Origin: Rhizobium freirei PRF 81 | GTDB lineage: Bacteria > Pseudomonadota > Alphaproteobacteria > Rhizobiales > Rhizobiaceae | DNA: 64,000 nucleotides | Assembly (NCBI RefSeq): GCF_000359745.1 | Contig: NZ_AQHN01000055.1 | Coordinates: forward strand, 248,001 to 312,000 | Reading direction: 5' to 3' | In this document: positions 8,459 through 20,924 of the stretch, piece after piece | Layout of the letters: the number at the start of each line of letters is the position of its first letter | Position numbering within the stretch: the stretch's first letter is position 1 | Made by a program: the position numbers and the translations under genes | Notes under the pieces: generated by a model | What the model saw: only the letters and a program-made list of their open reading frames with translations | Told to the model about the DNA's origin: nothing | Database searches by the model: none

Positions 8459-9265
8459 TCAGCAGGCCGCCGCATAGGCGCCCGGCGAAAGGCCGAAATT
8501 GCGCACGAAGAGCCGCGTCATGTGGCTTTGATCGGCAAAGCCGCAGGCAAACGCCACTTCGGCCAGCGGCGTGCCGACCGCGATCAACCGCCGAGCCTCC
8601 TGGATGCGTCGCTGCAGCAGATAGGCATGCGGCGTAAGCCCCGTCGCCTTGCTGAATGCCCGCAGGAACTGGAAATGGCTTAGCCCGCAGACGTCGGCGA
8701 GTTCAGCAAGAGTGAGTGGTGCTGCAGGATCATCGTCAATCAGTTCGCGGGCGCGACCGATGGCTGCGGGAACGGCGATATCGCGCGGCCCCTGTGCCCC
8801 TTCGCTCATGACGGCGGCAACGAGGGACAGCAGCAGCCCATCCTGCAGCAATGCATCCTGCGGCGCGGATTTTCTGGCGAGAAGCGGAAACAAAGCCCTG
8901 AACGTCGCAACCAGTTCAGCATTCCGAATGACGGGAGACGGAAATTCGACCGCGCCCATCCTCCCCTCGCCAATGTCCTTCAAGAGATCGGCAATGACGC
9001 GCGGATCGAAATAGAGCATCGACCATGCCCGGCTGTCACCGACAGGCATGCCGTCATGCACCTCGTTTGGATTGACGCTGATGATATCGCCGGCCTCGGC
9101 CTGCACCATCCCTCGCCCGCTGAGCGAAGCCTGGGCACCAGCCTCGACGAGACCTATGCCGAACTGATCATGCGTGTGTTTGGGAAAGCTGTGCCCCGTT
9201 TCCGCCTTCACGGCTTCGATGCTGGCCAGCTGAGTGCGGAATATCCTGAATTGGCCGGACCTCAT
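8459..9265 (-). CDS. AraC family transcriptional regulator
   Basis: A regulator of 268 residues. The N-terminal half is a cupin-like sensing domain (KHTHDQFGIGLVEAGAQ, then GDIISVNPNEVHDG). The C-terminal 100 residues hold the two helix-turn-helix units of the AraC/XylS family (LTLAELADVCGLSHFQFLRA, and LAEVAFACGFADQSHMTRLF). The ATG at 9265 is used here. An ATG at 9364, six bases after the EamA stop, would add 33 residues and could be translationally coupled. The gene sits between an EamA exporter and a B3/B4 protein, all on the minus strand, and may regulate them. Confidence 0.9.
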   Translation of the reverse strand: MRSGQFRIFRTQLASIEAVKAETGHSFPKHTHDQFGIGLVEAGAQASLSGRGMVQAEAGDIISVNPNEVHDGMPVGDSRAWSMLYFDPRVIADLLKDIGEGRMGAVEFPSPVIRNAELVATFRALFPLLARKSAPQDALLQDGLLLSLVAAVMSEGAQGPRDIAVPAAIGRARELIDDDPAAPLTLAELADVCGLSHFQFLRAFSKATGLTPHAYLLQRRIQEARRLIAVGTPLAEVAFACGFADQSHMTRLFVRNFGLSPGAYAAAC

Positions 9266-9369
9266 CCGTGTCGCATCCCCAACGAGATAGCATCCCTGCC
9301 TGGGATGCTGGCGAAGCTTAGCGCGGTGCCGTGATGGCTGGCAATCTCGATTGGACACGATCATGCTTA

Positions 9370-10359
9370 TTATCTTTCCGGTGCTTCGGCCCCATCCTCC
9401 TGCGTTGTCGCCAAGGCCGCCTGCGTATTGCCGGCGACTGCTGCTGGCAGCGGCGTGCCGCGCTTTCGCTCGCGCGCCAGCGTCAGCAGACCGGAAAAGA
9501 TGATGAGGAGGATGCCGAAAGCCATGGGCATATCGATGCTATCGTTGAACAGAAGATAGCCGAAGACGATCGCCCAGAGCATCTGGCTGTACTGCGGCGG
9601 CGCAACCAGATTGGCCGGAGCCATATGAGCCGCGTTCATCAGCAGCACGTTGCCGAGTGCGCCCAGCAGGCCGTAACTTGCCAGGAAGATCCATTGCGTC
9701 GCAGTCGGCGCTGTGACTTCCGAAAGCATGAGGAAGCCGCTGACAGCAAGCGTGCCGAACAAGCCGGCGCCATAGAGCGAGATGCGCTTTTCCTTCGACC
9801 CCAGCGCGCGATTGATGACGATCGAAATCGCGGCGGCAAGGCCACCTATCGCGGCACAGAAATGGCCGACCGAGAGCTCGCGAAAACCTGGGCGCAAGAC
9901 AACCAGCACGCCGACGAAACCGAGAATGACCGCCGTCCAGCGCTGCCAGCGCACATCTTCCTTGAGGAAGATCACCGAGAGGATCGTCACGAAGGACGGC
10001 AGCAGGAACAGCAGCGCAAAAGCTTCCGCCATCGGCAGCTTGGTGAAAGCAATGACCGAGCAGATGGCGCCGGTCGCGCCGCAAATGAAGCGCAGCAGCC
10101 ACATCGGCCGGTTCGAAGTCTTCACCATATCGAGCCAGGCATCCTCCCGCCTCTTCAGGAAGGGCACGGCCGCAAAGCCGAACAGCGCCCCGATGAAAGC
10201 AACCTGGTAGGAGGGAACCGCGCCATGTAGAATCTTGATCGAGGCATCGCTGAAGGCAAAGACGGCATAGGCCGAAAAGGCCACGAGAACACCCCGCAAG
10301 GCGGAGCGGCCAGCGGCCGCGGAACTGGAATCGGCTGTAATCGAGGACATTGGAATCAT
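9370..10359 (-). CDS. EamA family (DMT) transporter
   Basis: A membrane protein of 329 residues with about ten hydrophobic segments in two EamA repeats (roughly residues 20-155 and 165-300). The second repeat contains the typical PANLVAPPQYSQMLWAIVFGYL. These drug/metabolite transporters usually export amino acids, nucleosides or drugs; the substrate here is unknown. The N-terminus and C-terminus are polar. ATGs at 10359 and 10350 are both possible and neither has a clear ribosome site. The stop codon is six bases from a potential start of the AraC gene downstream. Confidence 0.9.
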   Translation of the reverse strand: MIPMSSITADSSSAAAGRSALRGVLVAFSAYAVFAFSDASIKILHGAVPSYQVAFIGALFGFAAVPFLKRREDAWLDMVKTSNRPMWLLRFICGATGAICSVIAFTKLPMAEAFALLFLLPSFVTILSVIFLKEDVRWQRWTAVILGFVGVLVVLRPGFRELSVGHFCAAIGGLAAAISIVINRALGSKEKRISLYGAGLFGTLAVSGFLMLSEVTAPTATQWIFLASYGLLGALGNVLLMNAAHMAPANLVAPPQYSQMLWAIVFGYLLFNDSIDMPMAFGILLIIFSGLLTLARERKRGTPLPAAVAGNTQAALATTQEDGAEAPER

Positions 10360-10486
10360 GGAAAAGTGCGACGGGAGGGCACTGAATCAGTAGGATACAG
10401 GCAATTGTATGATGAAATGATCAGAATTTCGATTGGGCTGGAAATAAACTATTGTTTCAGAGGCGTCTGATGCCCTACCCGACGGA

Positions 10487-12070
10487 CTAATTCGTTGGGA
10501 GATTAAGGCTTTTCCATTGATCTTGCGGTATGGAGGCACCAAGGCGGTACGCAAAGGATACCACCCTCATCGCTCCAGCATCGACACCGCATTTTACACC
10601 AACATAACGATAACCATCAGACGTTCGATATACCGCCTTGTCCGTCTCTATACTCCGGTTGGCGCTTCGGTTCTCCGAAGCGCTTGGCAGGCCAAAACGA
10701 AGTACATGCAACCCAGCAGCATTAAGCTGAGCTGCACCCTCGGCGTTGCAAAGCTGACTCATCCGCATCTGTATAGAAAGTTCCTTCCACTGGGCCAAAA
10801 AGCCTTTTGGAAGTCGAGCAAGCTCGTTCGCTGAGTAAAATCGCTTAGCTTGAATAAACGGTCCTGCAGAAGCGGCTGCACCCATTTTTCCAGATACGAC
10901 AACTCTGGTCTTCTGTTCTCCTTTATTAGGCTTGGAAGCAGAAATCTCCCGTCGCCGCTCGGACATTGGCTCAACAATCAATCCCGTGCCGCTCTGTTCG
11001 CCCGCGGTGCCGGAGGAATCATTGTCGTGGCTCACTTGAGGCTGCCCGGAAGTTGTGATGCCCGGCAAGGCGATTTGTGGAGCGTCGCTGTTGGTATTAG
11101 CCTTAGTTTCTGCCTGTGTTCCCACAGCCGTCTGATCGAGCTGTCGCTTCTCCTGCGGATCGACTTCGGTTTCCGATGGTAAGTCTGTCGCAAGCAGTTC
11201 CGGCTTCGATGTCGAAGCCGTGTCATCTGACGGGTGAGAAGTCGACGAAATAGCACTCGACTGATGGGGCTCACTTTGTACGGTCGACGCTGAACTTTGC
11301 GATTGAGACCTGAAAGCCTCATTAGGTGACATAGAATCCGCGAGCTGCGAGATCTTGTCATTTTCTGCTGCTTGCTCGGCAACAGATGACGCGTTGTTAT
11401 TGGTGGTCGCCGATGCTGTGGACTCTTCTAAAGGTTGGCTATCGTTTACCCTGGGCGATAGCGTCGCGTTCTCCACACTAGGCGTATCGGCTTCTTTCGG
11501 TGATGACGAAGCCTCCTTGCTCGGCTCCTTTTCCTGGGAATTGGCTGTCGACTTTGGAGAAGCAGCGGCCGCCTGCTTAACTTCAGGATTCGCTGATTTC
11601 CGGTCTGAAGGCTCACTCTTTGCGTCGGCAGGCTTTTCTGCGGCAGACGGCCGCTTCTCCGCCTGCTCTTCAGGCTTATCGGCTTTGGCCTCAGCAGATT
11701 TTGCCGCAGGCTTCTCTGCCTGCTCCTTGGCTTGTGGGTCGGATTGCTTTGGCGGCTGTTCGTCCGATTTCTTTCCCTGAGGCTGCTGCGGCTCCTGCTG
11801 GGCTTCGGCCGTCTGCTGCGCCGGTTTGTCGTCAGGCTTTTGCGTCGGCTTCGGAGGCTGGTCGGGCTTCTCGTTCGCCTTCGTCGCAAGCTCCTGCTTT
11901 TCCTGCTGCTGCGGCACGAGTTCGACGTTGACGCTCTGCTCGAGCTTCGCCTGCGGCGGTGCCGGCAGCAGAGGCAACAGGAAAATGGCGACAAACAGGA
12001 CGTGCAGAAGGATCGACAGGACAAAGCCCGGCCTCATCTCCTTATCCCGTTTTTCCGCAACCCTTTCCAT
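10487..12070 (-). CDS. TonB/TolA-like membrane-anchored protein with C-terminal DUF930 domain
   Basis: A 527-residue protein with one N-terminal membrane anchor (LSILLHVLFVAIFLLPLLP, residues about 18-37). A very long low-complexity linker follows (about 40-390), first rich in Lys/Pro/Gln/Glu/Ala and later in Ser/Thr/Asn. The last ~120 residues form a compact domain with the only two cysteines of the protein (SQLCNAEG and VKCGVDAG), matching DUF930. The architecture is that of TolA or TonB, which span the periplasm, but no TonB box-binding domain is seen. An inner ATG at 12037 (MRPGFVLS) is a plausible alternative start. Confidence 0.85.
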   Translation of the reverse strand: MERVAEKRDKEMRPGFVLSILLHVLFVAIFLLPLLPAPPQAKLEQSVNVELVPQQQEKQELATKANEKPDQPPKPTQKPDDKPAQQTAEAQQEPQQPQGKKSDEQPPKQSDPQAKEQAEKPAAKSAEAKADKPEEQAEKRPSAAEKPADAKSEPSDRKSANPEVKQAAAASPKSTANSQEKEPSKEASSSPKEADTPSVENATLSPRVNDSQPLEESTASATTNNNASSVAEQAAENDKISQLADSMSPNEAFRSQSQSSASTVQSEPHQSSAISSTSHPSDDTASTSKPELLATDLPSETEVDPQEKRQLDQTAVGTQAETKANTNSDAPQIALPGITTSGQPQVSHDNDSSGTAGEQSGTGLIVEPMSERRREISASKPNKGEQKTRVVVSGKMGAAASAGPFIQAKRFYSANELARLPKGFLAQWKELSIQMRMSQLCNAEGAAQLNAAGLHVLRFGLPSASENRSANRSIETDKAVYRTSDGYRYVGVKCGVDAGAMRVVSFAYRLGASIPQDQWKSLNLPTN

Positions 12071-12306
12071 CGTTCAGCGGACGGCTCGCGAAGAGAAAGC
12101 AATCAAGAAGGCATATCGCATCGAATCATTCGATCCTTACCGGCAAACAGATCAGCGAACTTTCAGGTCACCGACATATGGTATCCGACAGCACGTCGGG
12201 AAAGGGGCAGGTGCCGAAATCGAACTTGTCAGGCCTCCGCCCAATCCGCAATGGCGCAAAAACAAACCTGCAAGATCGCATGGCTCGAAAAACGGCGCAT
12301 CCACCG

Positions 12307-13107
12307 TTAGAAGAACTCGTCCAGCAGCTGATAATAGGCCATCTTTTCCGCCTGCGGCTCAAAATCGCCATAGGCCTTTAGAAACTCGGCAAGCAGATCG
12401 CTTCCGAAATTGCGTTCGATGCTGCCGCAGGCAAGCGCGATATCCTGATGGCGATCGGCAATGCCGAGGCGGCCGCAGTCGATATAGCCGCTGAACTCAC
12501 CATCCTCGGCCATGAAGTTCGGAAGGCAGGCATCACCATGGGTGACGACGAAATCCTCGGTCGCCGGCCGGCGCTCTTCGAGTTCGCGGAAAAGATCCTG
12601 CGCAGATCTTCCCAGCCTTTCGTCGTCGAAGTCATCCTCATCGACACGACCGGCAAGCAGATGTGCCTTTGCCTCAGCAACCTTGTTGTCCAGGCGATGA
12701 TCGAAGGGGCAGCAGGCGATATCGACATCATGCAAGCGCCGCAAAGCATGCGCCAACAGGCGCACGCGCTCCGCCGGCGACATCCCCTCTTCGCTGACGA
12801 GATCCGCGCCCCGAAGCGCGCTCATCAACAACCATTCACGCTCTTCGTCTCTCTCGTGGGCGATGACCTGCGGGCAGGCAAAGCCCCGCGAAGCAAGCCA
12901 GCGCAGCCTCGCAACCTCCCCCGGCAATTCGCTCAGGGGATGGACAAGCTCGGTCTTGAGGTAGACGGGCGCGCGGCCATCGGCTTCCAGCCGGAAGACA
13001 TGGGCCGACGAGCGGCCGAGCGCATCCTGCCGCCATTCGTACCCAACCAGCATATCCCGCAGCCGTGACGGCAAAGATAGTTCGAAAGCCTGTGGTTTGC
13101 TTGCCAT
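12307..13107 (-). CDS. APH(3')-family aminoglycoside O-phosphotransferase-like kinase
   Basis: A 266-residue kinase-fold protein very like APH(3') enzymes, which phosphorylate kanamycin/neomycin-type aminoglycosides with ATP. The catalytic loop THGDACLPN has its Asp at about 191. The metal-binding IDCGRLG has its Asp at about 210, and [10 protein letters not shown] and the end YYQLLDEFF closely match APH(3')-II. The ATG at 13107 has GAGG eight bases upstream. The gene is embedded in ordinary chromosomal context without mobile-element traces, so it looks like a resident homologue; whether it confers resistance cannot be told from sequence. Confidence 0.9.
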   Translation of the reverse strand: MASKPQAFELSLPSRLRDMLVGYEWRQDALGRSSAHVFRLEADGRAPVYLKTELVHPLSELPGEVARLRWLASRGFACPQVIAHERDEEREWLLMSALRGADLVSEEGMSPAERVRLLAHALRRLHDVDIACCPFDHRLDNKVAEAKAHLLAGRVDEDDFDDERLGRSAQDLFRELEERRPATEDFVVTHGDACLPNFMAEDGEFSGYIDCGRLGIADRHQDIALACGSIERNFGSDLLAEFLKAYGDFEPQAEKMAYYQLLDEFF

Positions 13108-13143
13108 GGCCAAAACCTCAATCCCGATCTGATTTCAATGGAA

Positions 13144-13171
13144 AACCCGGCTCGCTTTCGCAAACCGGGTT
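13144..13171 (-). terminator. Terminator downstream of rpoD
   Basis: The arms AACCCGG / CCGGGTT surround an inner GC-GAAA-GC mini-stem, with TTTTCC following on the minus strand. It lies about 35 bases after the rpoD stop. Confidence 0.7.
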
Positions 13172-13204
13172 CGATTTCGTGACAATGCCGGCTTGCGGCA
13201 GATG

Positions 13205-15265
<2,061 letters not shown>

Positions 15266-15713
15266 CTCTATATCGTCGCTTTCCCTGACGCTGCAAACTT
15301 ACATGCGGTAGAACATTTCAATCGAGCCGGCGCGCCCTGCGCCAGCCCCGACTCACCGACAAACACCTACGGAATGATCTTTAATGCCCGATTAACCACG
15401 ATCGCCGCTACCGGAGTGCAAAGCTGGATTGCGTCTAGGTTTCCGGCCATGGTATCAGGTGATCCGCTCGATCCAGTCTTACCGTTCTTTCCGAAGTCAA
15501 ACGGTGATTCCCAGAATTTTAGTTCTCGTCAAGCTTTTCCAGCAAAAAAGCCCGTTAAATACGCGAAAAAGCCTTATCCACAGGCCCAACGCGTCACAAT
15601 CAATTGTTTTCCGTATTTAGGAAGTCCCCACGCGATGACAAGAGGATACTAAAGAAACCTGCGCGTTTACGTCATCGGCTTGCATGACCGATGCCGTAAA
15701 GCGACAGTTCCGA
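15266..15713. other. rpoD upstream region without a gene
   Basis: About 450 bases between tdh and rpoD, moderately AT-rich near 15480-15650. It must contain the rpoD promoter, but I see no convincing pair of boxes, no hairpin and no repeat. Confidence 0.5.
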
Positions 15714-16751
15714 TCAGTTCCAGTCCATGACGACCTTGCCGGAATTGCCGGAGCGCATGGCTTCGAAACCGTCGCGGAAATCATCGATGCCAATACGATG
15801 CGTGATGACCGGAGAGACGTCGAGGCCGCCCTGCACGAAGGCAATCATCTTGTACCAGGTCTCGAACATTTCGCGGCCATAGATGCCCTTCAGGTTCAGC
15901 ATCTTGAAGATGACCTTGTTCCAGTCGATCTCGAAGCCGGCCGGCGCGATGCCGAGAATGGCGATCTTGCCGCCATTGTTCATCTTGTCGATCATGTCGC
16001 GGAAGGCCGGTGCCGCCCCCGACATCTCCAGGCCGACGTCGAAGCCTTCGGTCATGCCGATGGATTTCATCACATCGGCAAGGTTTTCCTTCGAGGCGTC
16101 GACGACGTAATCGATGCCGACCTTGCGGGCGAGCGCCAGCCGGTTGGGATTGATATCGGTGATGACGACCTTGCGGGCGCCGGAGCGCTTCGCAACCATC
16201 GCCCCCATGATGCCGATCGGCCCCGCGCCGGTAACAAGCACGTCCTCGCCCACCAGATCGAAGGAAAGTGCCGTGTGCACAGCATTACCGAACGGGTCGA
16301 AGATCGCGGCGATCTCATCCGGAATATCGTCCGGGATCGGAACGACGTTCGATTCGGGAATGCAGACGAATTCGCCGAAGGAGCCGGGGCGATTGACGCC
16401 GACGCCGAGCGTGTTGCGGCAGAGATGGCCCCTGCCCGCCCTGCAGTTGCGACATTTGCCGCAGACGATATGCCCTTCGCCGGAAACGCGCTCGCCGACG
16501 TGATATTTCGTCACGGCAGAGCCGATCTCGGCGATCTCGCCGCAGAATTCGTGACCGACAACCATCGGCACTGGAATGGTCTTCTGCGCCCATTGATCCC
16601 AGTTCCAAATGTGGACGTCGGTCCCGCAGATCGCCGACTTCTTGACCCGGATCAGGACATCGTTCGGCCCGACCTCGGGAACCGGAACATGCTCCATCCA
16701 CAGCCCGACCTCAGGCTTGGCTTTGACCAAAGCTTTCATCATGTTCGACAT
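15714..16751 (-). CDS. tdh: L-threonine 3-dehydrogenase
   Basis: A zinc-dependent medium-chain dehydrogenase that oxidises L-threonine to 2-amino-3-ketobutyrate with NAD. It has 345 residues. The catalytic zinc site is [12 protein letters not shown] with GHEFCGEI. The structural zinc cysteines are in [15 protein letters not shown], and the Rossmann motif is [28 protein letters not shown] is typical of Tdh. It lies 21 bases after kbl on the same strand, the classical kbl-tdh operon, so the product passes to the next enzyme. The start MSNMMKALV fits the family. Confidence 0.97.
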   Translation of the reverse strand: MSNMMKALVKAKPEVGLWMEHVPVPEVGPNDVLIRVKKSAICGTDVHIWNWDQWAQKTIPVPMVVGHEFCGEIAEIGSAVTKYHVGERVSGEGHIVCGKCRNCRAGRGHLCRNTLGVGVNRPGSFGEFVCIPESNVVPIPDDIPDEIAAIFDPFGNAVHTALSFDLVGEDVLVTGAGPIGIMGAMVAKRSGARKVVITDINPNRLALARKVGIDYVVDASKENLADVMKSIGMTEGFDVGLEMSGAAPAFRDMIDKMNNGGKIAILGIAPAGFEIDWNKVIFKMLNLKGIYGREMFETWYKMIAFVQGGLDVSPVITHRIGIDDFRDGFEAMRSGNSGKVVMDWN

Positions 16752-16772
16752 GATCGGTTCTCTCCAACCAAC

Positions 16773-17960
16773 TCAAATGATTCCAAGTTCTTTTCCGGCT
16801 TCCGCGAAGGCCGCGATCGCCTTTTCGACATCGGCCCTCGAATGGGCGGCCGACATCTGCGTACGGATGCGCGCCTGCCCCTTGGGCACGACCGGGAAGG
16901 AAAAGCCGATGACGTAGACGCCCTTCTTCAGCATCAGCGCCGCCATATCCTGCGCCAGCTTCGCATCACCGAGCATCACGGGAATGATCGGGTGATCCGC
17001 CCCGGCAAGCGTGAAGCCGAGCTTCGTCATCTCGCTGCGGAAGAGTTCGGCATTGCTCCTCAGCCGCGCCCGCAAGGCGTCGCCATTCTCGATCATCTCG
17101 AAAACCTTCAGCGATGCGGCAGCGATCACCGGCGCCAACGTGTTGGAGAAGAGATAGGGGCGCGAGCGTTGCCGCAACCAGTCGACGATCTCGCTCTTGG
17201 CAGAAGTATAGCCGCCGGAAGCGCCGCCGAGCGCCTTGCCGAGCGTGCCGGTGATGATATCGATCCGGCCCTCGACGCCACAATGCTCCGGCGAGCCGCG
17301 GCCATTCTTGCCGACAAAGCCAACGGCGTGGCTGTCATCGACCATGACCATGGCGCCGTATTTCTCCGCCAGATCGCAAACGCCGCCAAGATTGGCGATG
17401 ATGCCGTCCATCGAAAAGACGCCGTCTGTCGCGATCAGCTTGAAACGGCTGCCCTCGGCCTTCTTTAACTCCTCTTCCAGCGCCGCCATATCGTTGTTGG
17501 CGTAACGGAAGCGCTTCGCCTTGGAGAGCCGCACGCCGTCGATGATCGAGGCATGGTTGAGCGCATCCGAGATGATCGCGTCTTCCTCGGAAAGCAGCGT
17601 CTCGAACAACCCGCCATTGGCGTCGAAGCAGGAGGAATAGAGGATCGTATCTTCCATGCCGAGGAAGGCGGAAATCCGCGCCTCGAGCTGCTTGTGCTCT
17701 TCCTGCGTGCCGCAGATGAAGCGAACGGAGGCCATGCCATAGCCATAGCGGTCGAGCGCCTTTTTTCCCACTTCCGCGAGTTCCTCATTGTCGGCCAGGC
17801 CAAGATAGTTGTTGGCGCAGAAATTGAGCACGCGCGCTCCGCCGTCGACGGCGATTTCACCGGCTTGCTTGGAGGTGATGACGCGCTCGGACTTGTAAAG
17901 TCCGGCCTCCTTCAAGCCGGCAAGCTCGCTGCGCAGGTGTGATAGGAATTCTGAGGTCAT
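16773..17960 (-). CDS. kbl: 2-amino-3-ketobutyrate CoA ligase (glycine C-acetyltransferase)
   Basis: A PLP enzyme that splits 2-amino-3-ketobutyrate with CoA into glycine and acetyl-CoA; with Tdh it degrades threonine. It has 395 residues, the family length. [15 protein letters not shown], the cofactor region [18 protein letters not shown] and the PLP lysine motif [16 protein letters not shown] are visible. The start at 17960 ([13 protein letters not shown]) matches homologues; the longer frame to 18119 has no family similarity. It is the first gene of kbl-tdh and is divergent from the SDR gene. Confidence 0.97.
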   Translation of the reverse strand: MTSEFLSHLRSELAGLKEAGLYKSERVITSKQAGEIAVDGGARVLNFCANNYLGLADNEELAEVGKKALDRYGYGMASVRFICGTQEEHKQLEARISAFLGMEDTILYSSCFDANGGLFETLLSEEDAIISDALNHASIIDGVRLSKAKRFRYANNDMAALEEELKKAEGSRFKLIATDGVFSMDGIIANLGGVCDLAEKYGAMVMVDDSHAVGFVGKNGRGSPEHCGVEGRIDIITGTLGKALGGASGGYTSAKSEIVDWLRQRSRPYLFSNTLAPVIAAASLKVFEMIENGDALRARLRSNAELFRSEMTKLGFTLAGADHPIIPVMLGDAKLAQDMAALMLKKGVYVIGFSFPVVPKGQARIRTQMSAAHSRADVEKAIAAFAEAGKELGII

Positions 17961-18226
17961 TGTCGCATTCCGTTGCTGATCATGGCGGAAACAGGCCGAG
18001 AGATAACACAGGATTAGCACACCTGCCGCATTCATCAGCGGCAAAAATGCATGAAGCCATGACGCTGGCGCGACATGCCGCCACGCAGTCCGATTATCAC
18101 CGCCGACATGGCGTCTCAACGCACCATTTATGGCGAATTGCGGTTGCAGCTATTGCAAAAATTACTTGACTCAGTCCATTATCATCCAAGCATAACACTC
18201 CGGCTTACACGCCTGACGAGGATATC

Positions 18227-18997
18227 ATGAGCATATTCGAGAGATTCTCCCTGAAAGGGCGGGTCGCCCTGGTTACCGGCGGCGGACGCGGACTGGGATT
18301 CGAGATGGCCCAGGCGCTTGCCGATGCCGGCGCGCACGTCATCGTCAACGGGCGGACAGCGGCGACGCTGGATGGGGCCGTCCAAGCGATCCAGGCACGA
18401 GGTGGCTCTGCCGAAGCCGCAGCCTTCGACGTCGCCGACCGCGAGGCGCAGCGCGCGGCTATGACGGATATCGAGAAAAACCACGGCCGGTTCGATATAT
18501 TGGTGAACAATGTCGGCGCGCGCGACAGACGCCTGCTCGCCGACTTCGACGACGAAGCCATCCTTGCCTTGCTCAACACGGATCTTGCGGCCTCGATCAT
18601 GCTCTCCCGCGATGCGGCCCGCTTGATGAGGCTACACAATCATGGCCGGCTGATTTCGATCACCTCGATCAGCGGTCAGGTCGTCATGCCGGGAGATTGC
18701 GTCTACCCGGCAGCCAAGCAGGGGCTGACCGGGCTCATGCGCGGCATGGCTGTGGAGTTTGGTCCGTATGGCATCACCAGCAATGCCATAGCGCCGGGCT
18801 GGTTTGCGACGGAAACGAACGCTGCGATGGCCGCGAATGAAGAGCTGATCCCCTTCGTGCGTCAGCGCATCCCGGTTCAGCGCTGGGGGAGGCCTGATGA
18901 GATTGCCGGCGCCGCGCTCTTCCTTGCCAGCGACGCCGCATCCTTCGTCAATGGCCATGTCCTGACGGTCGACGGCGGCATGACCGTGCGCATGTAG
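18227..18997 (+). CDS. SDR family oxidoreductase (gluconate 5-dehydrogenase-like)
   Basis: A classical short-chain dehydrogenase of 256 residues. The cofactor motif is TGGGRGLG near residue 18, and NNVG supports the Rossmann core. The catalytic Ser lies in SITSISGQ and the Tyr/Lys pair in YPAAK. The C-terminal DGGMTVRM completes the fold. The order resembles gluconate 5-dehydrogenase and related sugar-acid reductases, but the substrate is unproven. It is divergent from kbl and convergent with recQ, with only 39 bases to the recQ stop. Confidence 0.92.
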   Translation: MSIFERFSLKGRVALVTGGGRGLGFEMAQALADAGAHVIVNGRTAATLDGAVQAIQARGGSAEAAAFDVADREAQRAAMTDIEKNHGRFDILVNNVGARDRRLLADFDDEAILALLNTDLAASIMLSRDAARLMRLHNHGRLISITSISGQVVMPGDCVYPAAKQGLTGLMRGMAVEFGPYGITSNAIAPGWFATETNAAMAANEELIPFVRQRIPVQRWGRPDEIAGAALFLASDAASFVNGHVLTVDGGMTVRM

Positions 18998-19036
18998 CCT
19001 GGAGATTGCAGCGCTTTCGAACTCCGCCACCAAATA

Positions 19037-20917
19037 TCACCGGCTGGCAAAATCTGAAATCACCGCGAGAAACGCGTCGCCATAGCGCTCGAGCTTCGAC
19101 TGTCCGACACCCGAAATCCCGAGAAGCGCCTTGTGGTTCTTTGGCCGCTCCGTCGCGAAGGCAATCAGGGTCGTATCGGGGAAAACGACATAGGGCGGCA
19201 CGCCCAATTCTTTGGCGATCCTGGTGCGTTCGGCGCGCAGCGCATCGAACAGCGCCTGTTCCTCGCCGGCAAGACCATGCGCCTGCCGCTCCGATCGCGC
19301 TATTTTTTTGCCGCGACGTCCGGCCTCCGGCCGATCCTTGCGGAAGAACACCTGACGTTCACGTTTGAAGACCGCCCGCGCCTCCTCTTCCAGCTTCATG
19401 GCGCCGTAGGCTGCATGATCGACGCTAAGGAAGCCGCTCGCCAGCAATTGCCGGAAAATCGATTGCCAGCTGCGGGCTGAAATATCTTTCCCGGCACCGA
19501 AAACGGGCATGTCGACATGACCGAATCGCTCAGTCTTGTCATTGATAGTCCCAGTCAGCACGTCGATGACGTGGCCGGTGCCGAAACGCTCGCCGGTGCG
19601 ATAGACCGCCGCAAGCGCCTTGATCGCCGCTTCAGTCCCGTCCCAGGTCTCGACTGGTTTCAAGCAGGTATCGCAATTGCCGCAGCCGCCGCCATGAGCC
19701 TCGCCGAAATGGGCAAGAATGGCCTGCCGCCGGCAGCCGGCCGTTTCGCAGATGGCAAGCAGCGCATTGAGCTTTCCCCGCTCCACCCGCTTGATGTCAT
19801 CGGCCGCATTGCCCTCATCGATCATGCGCCGCCGCTGGATGACGTCGGCCATACCGTAGGCCATCCACACATCGGACGGTAGCCCATCACGCCCGGCGCG
19901 GCCCGTCTCCTGATAATAGGCTTCGACCGAGCCCGGCAGATCGAGATGGGCGACATAGCGCACGTTCGGCTTGTCGATGCCCATGCCAAAGGCAACCGTC
20001 GCCACGAGACACAAGTCTTCTTCCTTCAGGAACGCATCCTGATTGGCGTCGCGAAGCGCCCTGTCCATCCCGGCATGGTAGGGAAGCGCGCGCACGCCCT
20101 GCCCTTTCAGCCACTCGGCCGTGTCCTCGACCTTGGCGCGCGAAAGGCAATAGACGATGCCGCTATCGCCGCGATGGCCATCGAGAAAGCGCAGCAGTTG
20201 CTGGCGCGGCTGATCGCGCTCGACAATCTCATAGGCGATATTCGGCCGGTCGAAGCTGGTGGTGAAGACCTTGGCGCCTTCAAGCGCAAGCCGCTCGATG
20301 ATGTCATCGCGGGTATGCGGGTCGGCCGTCGCCGTCAGGGCAATACGCGGCACGCCGGGAAAGAGTTCGGCAAGCCTGCCGAGATCGCGATATTCCGGCC
20401 TGAAATCATGCCCCCATTGCGAGACGCAATGCGCCTCGTCGATCGCGAACAGCGCGATCTTCGCTCTGCCGAGCATTTGGCAGAAGCCTTCCGTCACGAT
20501 GCGTTCCGGCGTCACATACAGTAGATCGAGCTTGCCCACGGAAATGGCGCGATAAACATCGCTCGCCTCCTCGCGCGACAGAGACGAATTCAAGGCGGCG
20601 GCGCGGATGCCAAGCTGCTTCATCGCCTCCACCTGATCCCGCATCAGCGCGATCAGCGGAGAGACGACGATGCCGATGCCATCGCGGCAGAGCGCAGGAA
20701 TCTGGAAGCACAGCGACTTGCCGGCTCCGGTCGGAAACAGCACGACGGCATCGCCGCCGGAAACGACATGCTCGACCACTTGCTGCTGCTTGCCACGAAA
20801 TGCGGAATAGCCGTAAACGCGCTTCAGGACATCGAGCGGCACAACACCGCCGGCGTGCAAGCCGAACAGGGCGTCATCGGCGGAGAACCGCGGTTCTTGT
20901 CTATCCGGCTGTGACAT
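19037..20917 (-). CDS. recQ: ATP-dependent DNA helicase RecQ
   Basis: A 3'-5' helicase of 626 residues acting in recombination and fork repair. Domains in order are: N-terminal helicase with Walker A FPTGAGKS (about 60-67) and [18 protein letters not shown]; helicase C with [20 protein letters not shown] and [10 protein letters not shown]; a zinc/winged-helix RQC part with [10 protein letters not shown] and CGNCDTC; and a C-terminal HRDC domain ([16 protein letters not shown], then [16 protein letters not shown]). It starts seven bases after the dnaG stop, so the two are cotranscribed. Confidence 0.97.
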   Translation of the reverse strand: MSQPDRQEPRFSADDALFGLHAGGVVPLDVLKRVYGYSAFRGKQQQVVEHVVSGGDAVVLFPTGAGKSLCFQIPALCRDGIGIVVSPLIALMRDQVEAMKQLGIRAAALNSSLSREEASDVYRAISVGKLDLLYVTPERIVTEGFCQMLGRAKIALFAIDEAHCVSQWGHDFRPEYRDLGRLAELFPGVPRIALTATADPHTRDDIIERLALEGAKVFTTSFDRPNIAYEIVERDQPRQQLLRFLDGHRGDSGIVYCLSRAKVEDTAEWLKGQGVRALPYHAGMDRALRDANQDAFLKEEDLCLVATVAFGMGIDKPNVRYVAHLDLPGSVEAYYQETGRAGRDGLPSDVWMAYGMADVIQRRRMIDEGNAADDIKRVERGKLNALLAICETAGCRRQAILAHFGEAHGGGCGNCDTCLKPVETWDGTEAAIKALAAVYRTGERFGTGHVIDVLTGTINDKTERFGHVDMPVFGAGKDISARSWQSIFRQLLASGFLSVDHAAYGAMKLEEEARAVFKRERQVFFRKDRPEAGRRGKKIARSERQAHGLAGEEQALFDALRAERTRIAKELGVPPYVVFPDTTLIAFATERPKNHKALLGISGVGQSKLERYGDAFLAVISDFASR

Positions 20918-20924
20918 TCATCCC

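Noticed and set aside
15684..17468. Long plus-strand frame opposite tdh and kbl
   Set aside because: Antisense shadow of two clearly identified enzymes.
18166..18196. TTGACT and CATAAC as promoter of the SDR gene
   Set aside because: The spacer is 19 bases and the -10 box poor; not reported as a feature.
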